Assembly: GCA_023238725.1 (NCBI GenBank) | Contig: CM041541.1 | Location: 13,529,044 to 13,593,043 of the forward strand | Length of the DNA stretch: 64,000 bases | Direction of reading: 5' to 3' | Source of the DNA: Scortum barcoo | Lineage: Eukaryota > Chordata > Actinopteri > Centrarchiformes > Terapontidae | In this document: positions 27,869 to 41,000 of the stretch, in pieces | Layout of the letters: every line of letters begins with the position of its first letter | Position numbering within the stretch: the stretch's first letter is position 1 | Notes under the pieces: generated by a model | The model's database searches: none | The model's input: the letters and a program-made list of their open reading frames with translations, nothing else | What the model was told of the DNA's origin: nothing | Program-made: the position numbers and the translations under genes

Positions 27869-27874
27869 AATAAA
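27869..27874 (+). terminator. ralb polyadenylation signal
   Basis: AATAAA followed about 25 bases later by a T-rich stretch (GATGCTTTGTTTG). Confidence 0.5.
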
Positions 27875-27895
27875 GGAGAGACTGATTGATCGCTG

Positions 27896-29700
27896 ATGCT
27901 TTGTTTGATCGACTGTTGATTTATTCACAGTGAGTATTAGAGGAATCTAAAGAATGATGGGGAGAAGATGACACTTTATTTTATGATTATTGGGGAAATA
28001 AAGGTGTGTTGAATTAGTGCATTATTGATTAATTGATCAATTGGTAACATAAGCTCAGGAGTTATTTTAGTTGGAGCACAACATGAACACAGGAAAATAA
28101 TGAATAGTGTCTGAATATGAATGAATCATAATGATAATTAATTGATCTTTACTGGGTTTAAATAAACATACAAAACGTAATTTTTCTGGGAAATAAAAAG
28201 AAAATTATGGAGCTATAAGAAAAAATCACTGAAAGAAAAGAGAATACAATCAATTAAAAAAGGACATTTATTGGCTGTAAATGTGAAATTGAAGCATTAA
28301 AAGTGTGATTTTAAGATTTACCATAAAACACAAACAGTTATTGAAGATACCAAATCTGATCACCTAAAATAAAAATATTTCCTAACTTATAAAGGTTCAG
28401 TAAGAAACGACAATAATTCACAACAGGCAATAAAATATGAAATACAACATTACATATTTTAAAACGTCTCAATGAGTCTTTCTTTAATTTAAAGAAAATG
28501 TGGAATTAAAATGCAAAAAATAGAAATCAATGTTGAGGAGTTGTGATAAATCATTTGGCCTCCAGGTGGCGCCGCTGACTAAACTTTGTGAAGACACTTT
28601 AAACACACCAAACCTCATCAGAAAGTCAGAAAGTATTTTAACACAGCAAAAGAAGGGTTTGGTTTGATTATTTAAGTTTTGATTTTCTACATTTATAAAG
28701 TTAATTTAATAATCATTTAATTTTTGTTTCCTACTTTTCCTTCAACTTTATTTATTTTGTGCAGACAAACTACAACCTTTGTTATTGAGATATATTTTAG
28801 TAGAATAAAAAGTACCGTGTCCAATAAAATGAAATAACATTTAAAATAGAAATATAATTAAAATATATATAGTTTATTAGAAATAAGTCTCCAAAGGTAA
28901 AAATCAGCATGTATATAATCAGATAAAGTAAAAATAAAGTGATGGATTTAAATATTCTAGTAGCTGAAGAAGCATTTTGAGAATATTTTTGTGCTGTTAA
29001 ATAAACTTAAAGTGATTAAAAATGAAAAGTTTCAGTTCAGAAAAACAGGAACTTGTTTTCTTTATTTCTTTGTTTTCTTCTCTTTGATTCAGAGTGAAGT
29101 TTTTCACGACATGAATGACGAGTTTCTTCTGAGAAACACAAAGGCAGCTTTGTTTAAACCGAGAGAGAGAGAGACACCTGCTGGACACTCCAATACTGCA
29201 CAGGATTACAGTACAAATACACACCATAACAGTATTACAGTAAACTATCACACAGTGTTTTGGTCTAAACTTGTTTTGTTTGGCTCTCACTCTAATTTAT
29301 TCGCTTCATCTGTTTTTAACTCATCTTTTTCTTCTTTAAATGTGTTTTATTTTATCTGATGTTGTGTAGCACTGTGGACAAGGTCTTGTTGTATTTCAGT
29401 GTGATGTGTGAATACACAGACCTGGCTCATTAAAATAAAGTAAAGTACCTTAAAGTAAAGTAACATAAAATAAAGTAAAACAAAGTAAAGTAAAGTAAAG
29501 TAGCTCCCAGATGAAGTTAAAGTACTTGGGTAAATCCTGCAGGATGTTCTGGGTTGAATCTGGAGAAAAACCATCTCTGAAAATGACGTCAAATTCAGGA
29601 ACAAATAAAAATGAAATTATTTTTCTGACTGATACAGATTTCTGCCTCTTTACCTGAGTGACTAAAGGAAAAAAGGGAGTGAAAGCTCTGTTGAAGTGAA
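27896..29700. other. ralb-faim spacer
   Basis: AT-rich non-coding DNA. It contains a short GA run at about 29161-29173 and an (AAAGT)n-like patch at about 29435-29500. No exon is supported on either strand; open frames in it are A/T-biased and domain-free. Confidence 0.5.
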
Positions 29701-29749
29701 AACACGTCAGTGAACGGTGACATGTTTTGGACATTAGACAGAAGAAGCT

Positions 29750-30016
29750 GTGTTTTGTCTTTGCTCTGTGTGTTGGTGATGGACTTGTTGTGTTTGTCCC
29801 TGTAAAGGTCAGAGGTCGTCTCCAGCAGAGGGATCCTGCCGCCTCAAACAAACCCGCAGACGAAGCGACGCTCATCCTAAATATCGAGTGAGCTCACGGC
29901 CATAATCCTCTTCCAGTAATTCACCTGCTGCTGAGCCGACAGCAGCGACGGCATCAGCAGCTCCGCTCGAGAAGATGCCTCTGTGATTGTTCCCGGGAAC
30001 CCGAGGAGCGCCGGAG
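29750..30016 (+). promoter_or_regulatory. faim 5' region with a minimal uORF
   Basis: GC-richer sequence directly upstream of the faim ATG. A three-codon upstream ORF (ATG CCT CTG TGA) sits at 29975-29986, 31 bases before the main start. Promoter elements are not clear, and a further non-coding 5' exon is possible. Confidence 0.3.
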
Positions 30017-32485
30017 ATGCTGGGAGGAGACCTGGTGGCCGTGTGGGAGGTGGCGCTGAGCGACGGCGTCTACAGGATCGAGTTCGCTCACGGCACCACC
30101 ACCGGGAAACGAGTGGTCTACATCAACGGACAGGTGAGAGATCTGAAACCTGAAGGATCCAGATCTTCTTCTTCTTATTACCAACAAATGTACTGAAAGT
30201 TTGAAAGTAAAAGTACTTTCATACTCTGCTCAGTCTGTAACGTCGTACTTTAACTGATGATTTGTTCTGCTTAAAAGAGTTAAAGCTGATCAAACCTTTC
30301 ACATTTTATAGAAAACATATTGATCAGCACGTCTTTGATGATAATCAGTTTTAACATACGTGTAGTTCACTTTAAGTTACTTCAAACAGTCTACACATTT
30401 CAGAGACACATTTAATTTTTACATTTCTACATTTCAAGATTTTATAAAACATTTGATCAGTTAAAATAATAAATATTATCGATCAATCAACCAATAAAGT
30501 TGTTCAGATTGGCTCAGCCTGGACAACAACATATATATGAGATATATAACTTTAGTGCATTTTACTGCCAACACTTTACTTTAACTTACTTACTGATTGA
30601 GTTTTTTTATTGTGGTTTTGCTCTTTTTACTAAATAAAATATCTCAGGTCTTCAGGTAGAGAAGCTGATGAATGAATGAATAAATGAATGAATGGATGGA
30701 TGAGCAGTATGTGTTTAAAATACAGAATGTAGTTTATTGCAGTAGTTGTCTGGGTGTTTTTTGTCCATCATGAGAGCAGGCGGTTCGTTTCTTCCGCAGG
30801 AAGTCATCAGAAAAGACTGGATGTTCAAGCTGGTGGGGAAGGAGACGTTCTCGGTGGGCAGCACCGACACTAAAGCCACCGTCTTCATCGAGGCCGTCAG
30901 CGGCTTCGCCTACTGAGAGTACACGCTGCAGGTCGACGGAAAGAGCCTGCAGAAGTTCACCCACGACCGGGCGCAGACCAGCAAGACGTGGCTGCTCAAA
31001 GTGGACGGGGAGGACTGCAGGGTCGTGCTCGGTGAGGTGGTGGTGAGGTGGGGGGGTTATGCAACTGTCAGCAGGAGGGAAAGTAGGCAAACACTTGACC
31101 CACTGAGGATAATCTGCTCAGGTTATTTTAGGAAGCGTAGAGCAGGGTGGACAACAGTAAGTGAACCTGTGTGGACGTCTTTAAGATAAAAGAATAAATT
31201 ACTCTGACCTAATGAAATGTTAAATGTTTCTTTACCACAGAAAAAGACACCATGGATGTTTGGTGCAACGGGCAGAAGATGGACACCATGGTGAGGAACA
31301 TGAACTAAATAATAATATATAATAAATATAATAATAATAAAGATAAAAAGCTCAGAGAGAAGCAGGAAGAGATTTTAAAGAGTACACCCACTTAAAACCA
31401 AATTAAACGTCTATCTGGAGCTGAATTATGAAGTTTAATTAAAGAGAGTTTTATATTGTTGTATTAAACTGCAGCACATCACACTGTGTCTCATAGACAA
31501 TACTTAAATTGTATGTTCCATATTATACTGTATTATGTTCAGATAATCCTTCATTAATCCCTCAGCGGGGAAATGTGCAGGGTTACAGCAGCAAAGGAGG
31601 ACATAACGATAAGTAGAAAAGCCAACATAAAGTAAATAAAACTATAAATACAATAAGAATAAGACAGATAGATATCTAAATGAACAAGTATAATTTTCAA
31701 ATGTAGGCCTTGTCAGCAAACAGCCTCAACATTTACATTTACATGTTGGCAGTAAACAGAATCAGTTTATATTACACTAAAATGTAAATTTTTTAGCTTA
31801 AATGCATAAAAAAATAAATAAATGAAGCTGCATCCAATGACAGCCGACACTATCACCTGATTATCTGACATTTTAGCTGAAAACTTGTCTGATCTGCAGC
31901 TGTTCTACCAAATTAATCAAAATAAGTCCATAAATAATAAAAACACTCAATAATCCATCTGTGCATGGTTTATTTAAGATTTAAAGATTTTATTTGTCAC
32001 GGTCACAACAAATTACACAGCTGGAGAGTCTGAATCAAAGGCTCCATCTAAAGATATGCAGGACGAAAATGACACGAGTAAAGGAAAAGTTCAGAATATA
32101 AGAGTAAAATAAAATATAAAAATGTAAAATATAACAATACAGATGTGAAGAAGTGGTAAAATGGAGGTGAAACTGTAGTAATAAATGTAAATAAACAAAT
32201 TTGAACAATATAAAGAGATTAAAAAATTCATTCAAAAGATGATTTTGATGATGTTAAAATGTTTTCCTCCAATGAGACAAGTGTTTCTTTCTAAATAAGG
32301 TGTGAAAGCTTCATGTTTCTTTGGTGTCCGCACAGGGAGAGTTTGTGGACGACGGCACAGAGACGTACTTCATGGTGGGGGAACACGAGTGCTGCATCAA
32401 GGCGACGAGCAGTGGGAAGAAGAAGAGCGGCATTGTGCACTATTTACTGCTGGACGGGGAGAAAATACCAGCGTCGACACAATAG
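30017..32485 (+). CDS. faim: Fas apoptotic inhibitory molecule, with an in-frame TGA
   Basis: Cytosolic all-beta FAIM1-family protein that protects cells from death-receptor apoptosis. Coding exons: 30017-30133, 30800-31031, 31241-31290, 32336-32485, each with GT-AG borders and compatible phases (0, 1, 0). Family words in order: LVAVWEVALSDGVYRIEF, HGTTTGKRVVYING, EVIRKDWMFKLVGKETF, GFAY, EYTLQVDGKSLQKF, KDTMDVWCNGQKM, GEFVDDGTETYF, ending KIPASTQ and TAG. The total is 182 codons before the stop, against 179 in human. The oddity is one extra codon, TGA, between GFAY and EYTL at 30914-30916 (TAC TGA GAG TAC). Family members have no residue there, so the frame is intact on both sides but translation would end at about codon 78. 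Teleosts have two faim paralogues and I cannot choose between them. Poly(A) signals follow at 32620 and 32629. Confidence 0.92.
31545..32240. repeat. interspersed repeat in the last faim intron
   Basis: The sequence TCATTAATCCCTCAGCGGGG, then AAATGTGCAGGGTTACAGCAGC, continues into A-rich words such as AAAACTATAAATACAATAAG. The second half (31985-32240) has the same type of A-rich trailing sequence. The 'CCCTCAGCGGGGAAATGTGC' opening is one I recognise from high-copy percomorph elements. The family and exact ends are not resolved. Confidence 0.45.
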
Positions 32486-32619
32486 TGCTGGAGCGGCCTG
32501 AACTTTTCAAAGAGACTCTGTCAATGAGGTATTTGCACGCCAAGTCCAAATACCAAGCAGCACCACTGTCTGCGCTTTATTGTGAAGGAGCAGGATAAAA
32601 ACACAAATATATTCATGTA

Positions 32620-32634
32620 AATAAAGAAAATAAA
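32620..32634 (+). terminator. faim polyadenylation signals
   Basis: Two overlapping-range AATAAA hexamers at 32620-32625 and 32629-32634, about 135-150 bases after the faim stop codon. Confidence 0.6.
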
Positions 32635-32639
32635 GACTG

Positions 32640-33370
32640 AAATGTGCAGATTTCACTTGCTGGGTGAGTTTCTGTCTCCATATATGAACTTTATTTTGGA
32701 GGGGCCCCTGTTTAAAGTCAGATTAGAAGGATTAAATGAGAGAAATCCGCACTTTTTGTGCAGATGCAGGCATGTTTGCGCAGCCTGTGCGCAGTGAGGA
32801 TGTTCATGAAGGCTCTTTGATCAAGTTTGCACAGTTTGAGCGAATCAAGACAGGAAGGAGGGAGGAATGATCTACAAAATAAAGCTCCAAATAAAGTCAC
32901 ACTGCTGGAATAAAACATGAAAACATGATAAATCTGCTTTAATAAAACTACTTATATTCATTTTTTCTGTTGAATTTAAACATTTTGAAACAAACAAACA
33001 GAATAAATAAAGATGATTACTGCAACAGGTAGCTTTGTGTACATGAGACAGATGAATATGACAGTACAGGATATAAAATATGTCAAATATACAGCATATT
33101 AAAAATATTCTATAATGTATGAAATATACAGTATATTAAAATATATAAAATATGTACAGTATGGTGTATAAAATATATAAAATACATACAGCGTGCATAC
33201 ATTTGTGTTTGAGGTCCTGCATTATAAATGTCTCAAGTTAAAGTATATATATATTAGTAAATATCATATAAATGTACACATAAAACAATGTTTAAATACA
33301 AATCTATCATAAAGACTAATTAACTTGCTATTTCCATAATTAATAGTGGAAGTGATGAGTGCTGCCCTGA
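32640..33370. other. faim-agap1 spacer
   Basis: AT-rich, with a degenerate series of ATACAGTATATTAAAATAT-like words at about 33060-33200. No exon is supported. Confidence 0.5.
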
Positions 33371-33374
33371 GTGC

Positions 33375-34331
33375 TGGTGTTTTATTGTGAAGGTCTGAAC
33401 CGGAGCTCCGGGTTCCTGGCCGGGCTGTCGCGGCTCAGTGTTCCCGGGATGGAGCTCACAGCGCGGGGAGGAGGCTCGGCCGAGCGTCGGGGCGCCGTGT
33501 GCGGAGCTCACCTGTGAGGAAACACGCGTCCTTCCGCCGCAGCAGCTGGATTCAGTCCGGGAGGAGCTTTAAAATCCGGATCCTGGTTTTTATTGTGTGT
33601 TTCTAGACCCGGACCGGAGACCCAAACAACGACCGCACCGCGACCCAGTAACTGCTGATGAAGCCGCCGCGCCGCACCAGCTGGCCGGCTGCTTTGTCTT
33701 CGAACGCCCGCTGCCGACCCCCGGTTCTCGCCTCACGGAACGCCGACTTTAGCGCCTCAAAAGCGGGCAGTGTTCCCCCCGAGCCCCCCGGCGGCTGGAG
33801 CTCGTTAGCTTTAGCCGGCTAGCCTAGCCCACCTCAGCGACCAGGCCGTCCTCTGCCCTCCTCCTGCGGTCTGCTCAAATCCGCATAAAGCCGTTTTTTC
33901 GTTTTGTGTTTTTAAAGCCCGTACGGACCGGGAGGGACATGGGGAGGCGGTGCTCACCCGCACCGGGATCTGGAACCGGAACGCCCCGCGGAGCAGCAGC
34001 CTTCCCCGGGCACTAGCTGCAGCCTTTCCCCGCGGAGCAGCAGCCTTCCCCGGGCACTAGCTGCAGCCTTTCCCCGCGGAGCAGCAGCCTTCCCCGGGCA
34101 CTAGCTGCAGCTTTACCCGGCCAGCTGCTCATTATAACCCCCCCTCCTCCCCTCCCCAGGGATGTAGGTAAAAATAACCTGTATTTTTAACCATTTAGTG
34201 ACCAATCATTAACCCACCTGATGATCCAGGAGAGGGTTTGAGGCTCCTGGAGGTCACAGCTTCCTCACTACAACCCCCCCACGTGACCTGACCTGCTCTC
34301 CCTTCATCAGAGGGGGGTCCTGTCCTGAACT
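33375..34331 (+). promoter_or_regulatory. agap1 CpG-rich promoter and 5' UTR
   Basis: The base composition changes sharply at about 33390 to CpG-rich sequence and stays so to about 34150, directly upstream of the agap1 coding exon. It holds a 44-bp triple tandem repeat (33987-34117). A pyrimidine tract ending TTCATCAG|AGG at about 34311 could be an acceptor, so part of this may be a 5' UTR intron. The start site is not defined. Confidence 0.5.
33987..34117 (+). repeat. three 44-bp tandem repeats in the agap1 leader
   Basis: The unit contains GAGCAGCAGCCTTCCCCGGG followed by CACTAGCTGCAGCCTTTCCC. It recurs at 33991, 34035 and 34079 with a period of exactly 44 bases. Copies 1 and 2 look identical; the third diverges at its end (CAGCTTTACCCGG). 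Confidence 0.95.
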
Positions 34332-34500
34332 ATGTCCATGAACTACCAGCAGCATCTGGCCAACTCGGCCGCCATCCGGTCCGAGATCCAGAGGTTCGAG
34401 TCGGTCCACCCGAACATCTACTCCATCTACGAGCTGCTGGAGCGGGTGGAGGAGCCGCTGCTGCAGAACCAGATCCGGGAGCACGTCATCGCCATTGAAG
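34332..34500 (+). CDS. agap1: AGAP1 first coding exon (partial gene)
   Basis: First coding exon of the Arf GTPase-activating protein AGAP1, a multidomain protein (GTPase-like, split PH, ArfGAP, ankyrin) acting in AP-3 endosomal trafficking. The exon encodes 56 codons plus one base: MSMNYQQHLANSAAIRSEI, then QRFESVHPNIYSIYELLERV, then QNQIREHVIAIE. It ends in GAAG|GTAGGA. NIYSIYELLERVEEP distinguishes AGAP1 from AGAP3, which has AIYDLIERI. Two ATGs, 34332 and 34338, are in frame; human starts at the second. The next expected exon (the FVNSQEWTLSRS segment) is not in the window, so the intron is at least 29.5 kb or the locus is incomplete here. Confidence 0.88.
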
Positions 34501-35707
34501 GTAGGACAGGAGAGGCTGGGGGGTGCATGGACACAGCTCTCAGATGCATGAACCAAATGAGTGTTTGTGCTGTGAAATAAAGCTGCAGGAGGCGTGTTTG
34601 CATGTTTCTGCAGAATATTCAGGTCCAGTTTGGGTCTTTGGTGCCTCTGGTGTCCTCCTGATGGTGTTTCTGAGCTGTGTGTGTGCACTTATTTAAAGAA
34701 AGTGTGAAAGTAAAGTTGAGGAAACCTGCAGGGAAGTTCAGGATGGAAGATTTACACAAACAGAAAGTTGTAAAACCAGTTTGAACTTCTGGTTTTGCCA
34801 TAAGTAGTTTTATATTTATCAGATATTAGATAACATCAGAAACTAAAGATGAGCAGCAGTATCGATTTATTGATCGATGCAGGAGGCTCAGTGACAGTTT
34901 TCTTGTCTCTTTTCAAACCAAAGGCCTGAAATGATCCGTTTAATGTCTCTTTGCTGCTTTTAAAGGAATCGTGAAATGAAAGTGGAGGAACGCTGCAGGG
35001 AAGTTCAGATTAAAGGAAGTTAAACGTTCGTTTGTTTTAATAAGACTGTCAGAGTGACACGGCCAACATGTGGCAGCTCACAACCTTCAGAAGCAAATAA
35101 AATAGAAAAAAGGATGTGAGGAAGCACCAGAGGACAGTTTGATGATTGGTTCATTATTTGTTTATTGGAAACGTCTGATTGGTCCTTTTATTGTTTGTTT
35201 GTTGACTGTTTCCTCTCGAGCCTCATCACTGAATAACTGTCAGATACGAAAGGAATAACATCATCAAAGCTGTTCTGAGCAGCTGTCGCTTGTAGAAAGA
35301 CTCATAAAATGTTATAGATTTCAGTATTGATTTATTGATCGGTGCCGGAGGCTCTGTCAGCAGATATCTCTGCTTCATAGTGACAGTTTGGTCTTTAAAG
35401 CTTTTCCTTATGCAGGGTCAGGTTTCAGCGACAGAGAAAAACAAGGAAATTAAAAAATCTCTGTCAAACTCAAAGGGCCGGTAAAGATAAAGATCAATAA
35501 CGTGGTTAAATCTCAGCTGGTTGATCGAAATAAGAGATGATTTTTCTTCATTATAGGTTTGTTTGTTTCACCAGTTTCACCTGCGGTCAGATAAAAACGG
35601 TGGAAATGTAAAGGGAGTCTGGTTTTACTGAGAACTGTTTTTATTCTCTGCAGAAAGAAACTGAATCCTTTTAGCTGCTTTTTATAACATCAGATGAGAA
35701 AAGTTTG

Positions 35708-35746
35708 TGATGGTGATGATGGTGATGATGATGATGATGATGATGA
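35708..35746 (+). repeat. (GAT)n microsatellite
   Basis: Imperfect GGTGAT/GAT triplet run in the agap1 intron. Confidence 0.85.
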
Positions 35747-38200
35747 AAGGCTCGCTGATGAGCTGGTGTTTATGTCGACTCTGTTTGGAGACTGGTCTTT
35801 TCTCCACCCAGACGTGGAGCTGCTGTGTTTGTGTCGAACAGACTCGGTTTGATCTCCACCGAAATGAAAACAAACTGGATTAATGCGACAAAAAGTGACT
35901 TCAAAGTGTGGAAAATCTCTGCCACACTTCACTCTCACTTCAAAAGGTCAACATTTATGTTTTTTTGTACCAGAAAATCTCAAACATTAGATGGAGATTC
36001 ACGTCAATAAAAATGAAAATATCGCAGCTTTATTTCCCTCTGAATGTTCAGATATCTGCTAAATGTGGACTGAAGTGAAAAAGGTTTGTTTTTCTCATTC
36101 ATTAGTATATTAAAGGAGGATTTCTGAGGTTTGAGGCCTACATTGAATCAGCGTGACGGGCTGCCGGCTGCCTCCTGAGTCGTGTAACTCAGACACTTTT
36201 CTCATTTCCATTTTCCCTGAATCCTCCGGCTCGCGGTGACTCACTCCGCCTGCGTTCATGCTGGAAATAACCCAAAGCAGCAGCAGCAGCAGCAGCGGGA
36301 CTGTCATCCTTTTCTCTGCACATCTGGACGCGTCGCTCAGACTCACGTTACGTAACCTCTCTCTGCGTCGTTGTTATGCAAGTCAGCCGTCTGCTAACTC
36401 CCATCAGCCCCTTTTTCTTCATCCTCATCCAGCAGGTGAGACTTGGCCTACTTTTTCCGGCGCCGTAACTCACGCCTCGCCGCCTGCTCCCCACCGGCGT
36501 TGGGCTCGATTTGCATGTGAGGTGTGTTTATGTGAGGATGGATGGACGTCCAGCCGGCCAGGTGACACTGACCCATTTTCAGCTGTACTGTGAACATCGC
36601 TCACTTTTCAGGAAATACGGCCCAGTTTTACTGACTTTAAGGCCGTAAAAGACAGAAAATTAACACCAGAGAGGAAGAAATCGCAAGAAACGACAAGAAG
36701 CCGCCGACTCGTTTCTGATAATGATGTTTTTAGAAAAATCAGGCAGCGACACGAAGCTGTGAGGAAACAGATCAAATCAAAGTGAGGATGAAAACTGAAG
36801 CGTGTTTGCTCGCTCTGACTCGAGTTCACGTCTGATCTGTTTTAACGCTCATGTCGTGTGGTATAATTTCAGGCTTTCTGATGCTTCAACAGGTGATCCC
36901 TCAGAAGCAGCGGCGTCCCATTCAAATCTAAACATCAGCAGGTTGGGCGACATATTTTAGCGCCGCTGTCAGAGCAGACGCTGGGTTACAGCCGCTCTCC
37001 GGTGACGCCGACGTTTCTCTTTTCCGCCTTGGCCTTTTTGTCTTCCGCCGCTTTTGTCTGGTTTTTGTCGGCGGTCCAGCAGCAGTCAGTGAACGCACCG
37101 TGTGACCTAGTTAGTGTTTGTTCGCCCTCCAGGCTCCGCAGATCCTCTCCGCTTTTTGTCAGGACCGTCCCAGCATAACGCTCATGTTTCAGCTGTTTTG
37201 ATGCGACTTCCTGTCGTGTTTTGGGGCGACCTGGGGCAGAGCTCCCACCTGGAGAGAAAATAAATCCTGAAATGAGTTAGACGCTGTGTTTACATTCAGC
37301 CTGTTTTTTTTTTTGTTCTGTCGTCTCTTCTGGCCAAAGTGCACCTTTTCTCACCTGCAGCCGCTCAGATCCTCTTTGTTCATTCACTTTTCATTTCACC
37401 TGACTCTGATTTAACCCCCTCCTGACGGTCACCTTTCTGTGCCGTAAAAAGACTCAAGATCATCATGTGCACAGAGAGAGAGACCATGTGTGCAAAAAGA
37501 AAAACAGAAAGACTAACCTCAGTAATAAAATAAAATACAGACCTGAAGTGTAAATAATAAAACTAAAGATATAACTGAGGATGAGACGTCTTATTCAGTC
37601 CAACAAACTGTTTTTATGACCTAAAACAGGTAAAAGCAGCTCACAGTGGAGAATGATTGACACTTTAAATCCCAAATAATTGATAGATTTTTTTAAAGGT
37701 GATTTATTGATTTATCATTTCAGCTGCAGACTAAAAGACTCACAGGTGTTTCAGATGCAGCTGAGATTTCCTCTCCTGTGGTTAGCCTCATGCAAACTTC
37801 ACATTTATTCATTATTGTATCTTTATTTTTCTCATGTTTGGTGGTTTTGGTGTCTGTGATGATTTCTTATCGTATAAAATGACATTTTGATGAAGTCCAG
37901 CTCGTCTCAGAGCTGCTGAGGCGTCGCAGCGTCACGTCCGAGGTTTCCCGTCTCTTTTGTATCTGCCACTTATTTGTTGGTGGCGTCTCACTTTCCCTCC
38001 CAGTGCACAGACTGTCCAGCCGTCACAAGACGGTTACGTAACGCCGCCGCGGCCGGCCGCCTGATGGCTGTAATAACAGTAATAAGAAGTCGCAGGGATG
38101 CTTTTAAACGAGGGGTTTTAACCGTTACATAACAGCGCTGCCAGCACGCCACTCTGTCTTGAGAAATTATGCTGAGATCTCTGCACCTTTTGTCCATAAC

Positions 38201-38234
38201 CCCCCCCCCCACACACACACACACACACACACAC
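38201..38234 (+). repeat. poly(C)-(AC)n microsatellite
   Basis: Ten C residues directly followed by about twelve AC units. Confidence 0.9.
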
Positions 38235-41000
38235 CTCAGCGCTGACAGCACCAGATGAGACCGACTGCAGACATTATGAGCTCTCTGCAAAGTGCTCGTG
38301 TATTTTATTTATTTATTTTTCCATTTCATTTATCATTTGTTCTCCTGCAGGCCGTCTCTCGTTGTTCGAGTCACCGTCACAAACCTTCATCGTTTAAAGA
38401 TTAATATCTGCACGATGTGGCCCACCGCAGTTTAATAATGACAGAGGAGATCAGGATTATCACGCTGGCCTCCTCCTCTTTCTCCTCCTCAGACGGGTGC
38501 TGATTCAGGCTCCGGCAGGTTTTAAACGAGCGGCAGATGAGTGTCGAAGCGTTTTTCTTTCAGATAAACGAGGAAAGTTTCAGGCGCCGCATCGGCATTT
38601 TGGAATCTCAGAGGACATCGATTAAAGAAGTTTTTAGTCCCTTTAGTAGTTTTAGTTACTTCTCGTCATCTCAGTTTGAGTTCATTTAAAGGCAAATCCT
38701 GTTAAATTGGTGCTTTTTGTGCTTTTTGTGTTTTAACGTTGATTTATCTGCCTGGTTAAATAAAACTGAAACCAAAATTAAACAGAATAAAGTTCGTTTA
38801 TTTGTCCTGGGAGGAAATAAGTCCTCTTTCATTCATGTCGTGAGAAAGGTCAGAGGTCGCTCACAGCCGGTGTGAGGCGAGGTTAACTGAGATTTCTGGG
38901 ATTAACTGCAGATCACAACTTCCCCTGCTTCCTTTAATCCGCCTGCAGTCGGTGATATGGATCCGTGCAGATGCTGGTTTAGCTCCGATTAGAGGCCGAG
39001 ACGTCCAAAGAAACCGATTTATTACTTTTTATGTGTCATCACAGAAAAAGTCGTGAAGCGGGAGGTCCAGGTTGTCGAGGTTTTCTCAAAAAAAGTTTGG
39101 ATGAAACAAAAAGTTGAACATCTGTTAGTAAATATGTTCTTTTTGCCCGTGGCCATTAAAAACTACAACTCCCATGGTGCATTTCATTCAGAAACATCTG
39201 AATGTCCATGCTTAAGAGGGTTTCTTTGTTTGGATCATTTCTGTTGACTTCAGTAGTTGTGTTGATGTTTTTTGATTCCAGCTACAACAAAGTCTCCCAC
39301 TGACCTCCTCTTTATAGCATCAGTGCAAAGGCTCATGGGTATTGTAGTGTTCAGAGAAACCTCCTGATTTCTCCAAAGTGAAGTTGAAGAAGAGAAACCT
39401 GGTGGTCAGACGTGAAACCTGTGGAGCGTCGGGATGGAAACTCTGATTTAAAGTTTCTTTTTCGAAATCTGCAGCAGCTTTGGATGGATGGTGACACAGT
39501 TTTTTTTTTTTTTTTTTTTAGCAAATTTGCAATTTAAAATCTCTTCTCACTTCTTTTGGCACGTTTTTAATGAAAACAGGCTGCAGACTCGTGACAGTCT
39601 CACAAATTTATCTGCAGCTGGAGAGGAAATAATGAGTTTTTCTCTAAAATGCGTCACTGCGGGATGAGATTAACGAGATTAACCGAGTGTCCCGGTCGGC
39701 TCGACGAGGTGATCGATCAGCCCGAGGAAGAAGCAGCCGGGTTAATATTGATCAGGAGGGGCGTCAGAGATGGGGAGGGACTCGTCGTGATGTCACTGGG
39801 GGGTTAAACACATTAAAAACCTAAAGACGAGTCAAGCGAGCTGCTCGGCGTCTGATTGGTTTTGAATCCAGTCTGAAACCTCCCTGATCGGCTTCTGATC
39901 GATCGATGAAACACCTGATCTGACTGACTGGCTCGTAAAAATGCCACAGTCTGATGGATAATCAATCAATACACTTCTTATTGGTTGTTTTAAAGGTGAA
40001 GCGAACTTATTACTAGATAATCATTTCGACAGTTTGTGACCAAAGGTATGTGGACAGCAGTATTGTAAAGTATGTGGAGGTCAGTATTATTACTTTATTT
40101 GACATATATTACTGTTGGCTGGTTATTAAAATATATTTTGGTACTATAGAGTGTAAAAAAACAAACAAATCTGTGTTGAATTGTTGATCCAAATCTGCAA
40201 AATATGTTAAAATATATTAAAATCTTCAGAGTGAATAAACACAATTTCACATTCAGACAGCAGGAAATGATTAATTAAACCATAAAAAGACCTTAATTTG
40301 AATATTTTCTCTCTGAATGATATACTAAATATTCATGTTGATGGTAAATATATTGAGTAAATTTATAATAGTCGTACAGCAGACTGAGGTTGACGGTGAT
40401 AAACTCTGAATATGTGTTGGCATGTTGAGACTTTCATGTTTTTGACGTCAGCAGCACTTTAAGTCACGTCATCACGGTTAAAAAACGGCCTCGGGGGGGT
40501 CATGTTGTCTCATTATGCAACAGTGATGTGTTCAATGTTTTATTGTTGTTCAGTGATGCGTTCAGGGTCAAATATCACGATTCCTCTCACAGTCCATTTT
40601 TATACTTTTATACATTATTAATCAGGTCATTTGCCTGCTTACTCATGTAAGGCTGCAAATAATCATCACTTACATTATCAGTTAGTCAGAAAACATTCTC
40701 CAGAAGTTTATTTTTGTCTGACAAATTGTAAAAACACAAAAATTTGTAAAAATGATAAAGAAAAGCCAGAAATCTTTTTCTGTCGAAAAATCTCTTAGAT
40801 GAAGAAAATCAGCAAATATTCACATTTGAGGAGCTGAAAAACATCTTTTTCAGATCGATCGATCATTTATGACCTCAAATGATCGATCACTGATCAAAGT
40901 TGTTGCATATTGAGTTTCTACCAATCAGCTAATCGATTAATGGACAAATTCTGATAATAAATCCTCAAGTGAGGATGTTAAAAAGACGAGAGAAGACATT

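Larger units (their letters stand above)
27039..27895 (+). other. ralb 3' UTR
   Basis: Runs from the TAA at 27036-27038 to the AATAAA at 27869-27874 (GATAATAAAGGAG), about 0.85 kb. It contains a MITE-like insertion at 27238-27502. A further AATAAA near 27994 is an alternative signal. Confidence 0.5.
34501..41000 (+). other. agap1 intron 1, proximal part
   Basis: No exon is supported on either strand. It contains (GAT)n at 35708-35746, (CAG)n at 36275-36297, a C10 run joined to (CA)n at 38201-38234, a T18-type run near 39501 and partial internal duplications at 34.7-35.4 kb. It also has two ACTACAA-type motifs at 39162 and 39331 and a MITE-end-like word at 40038. A CCTGGTTAAATAAAAC word at about 38751, resembling the tail of a common fish repeat, is too short to assign. 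Confidence 0.5.
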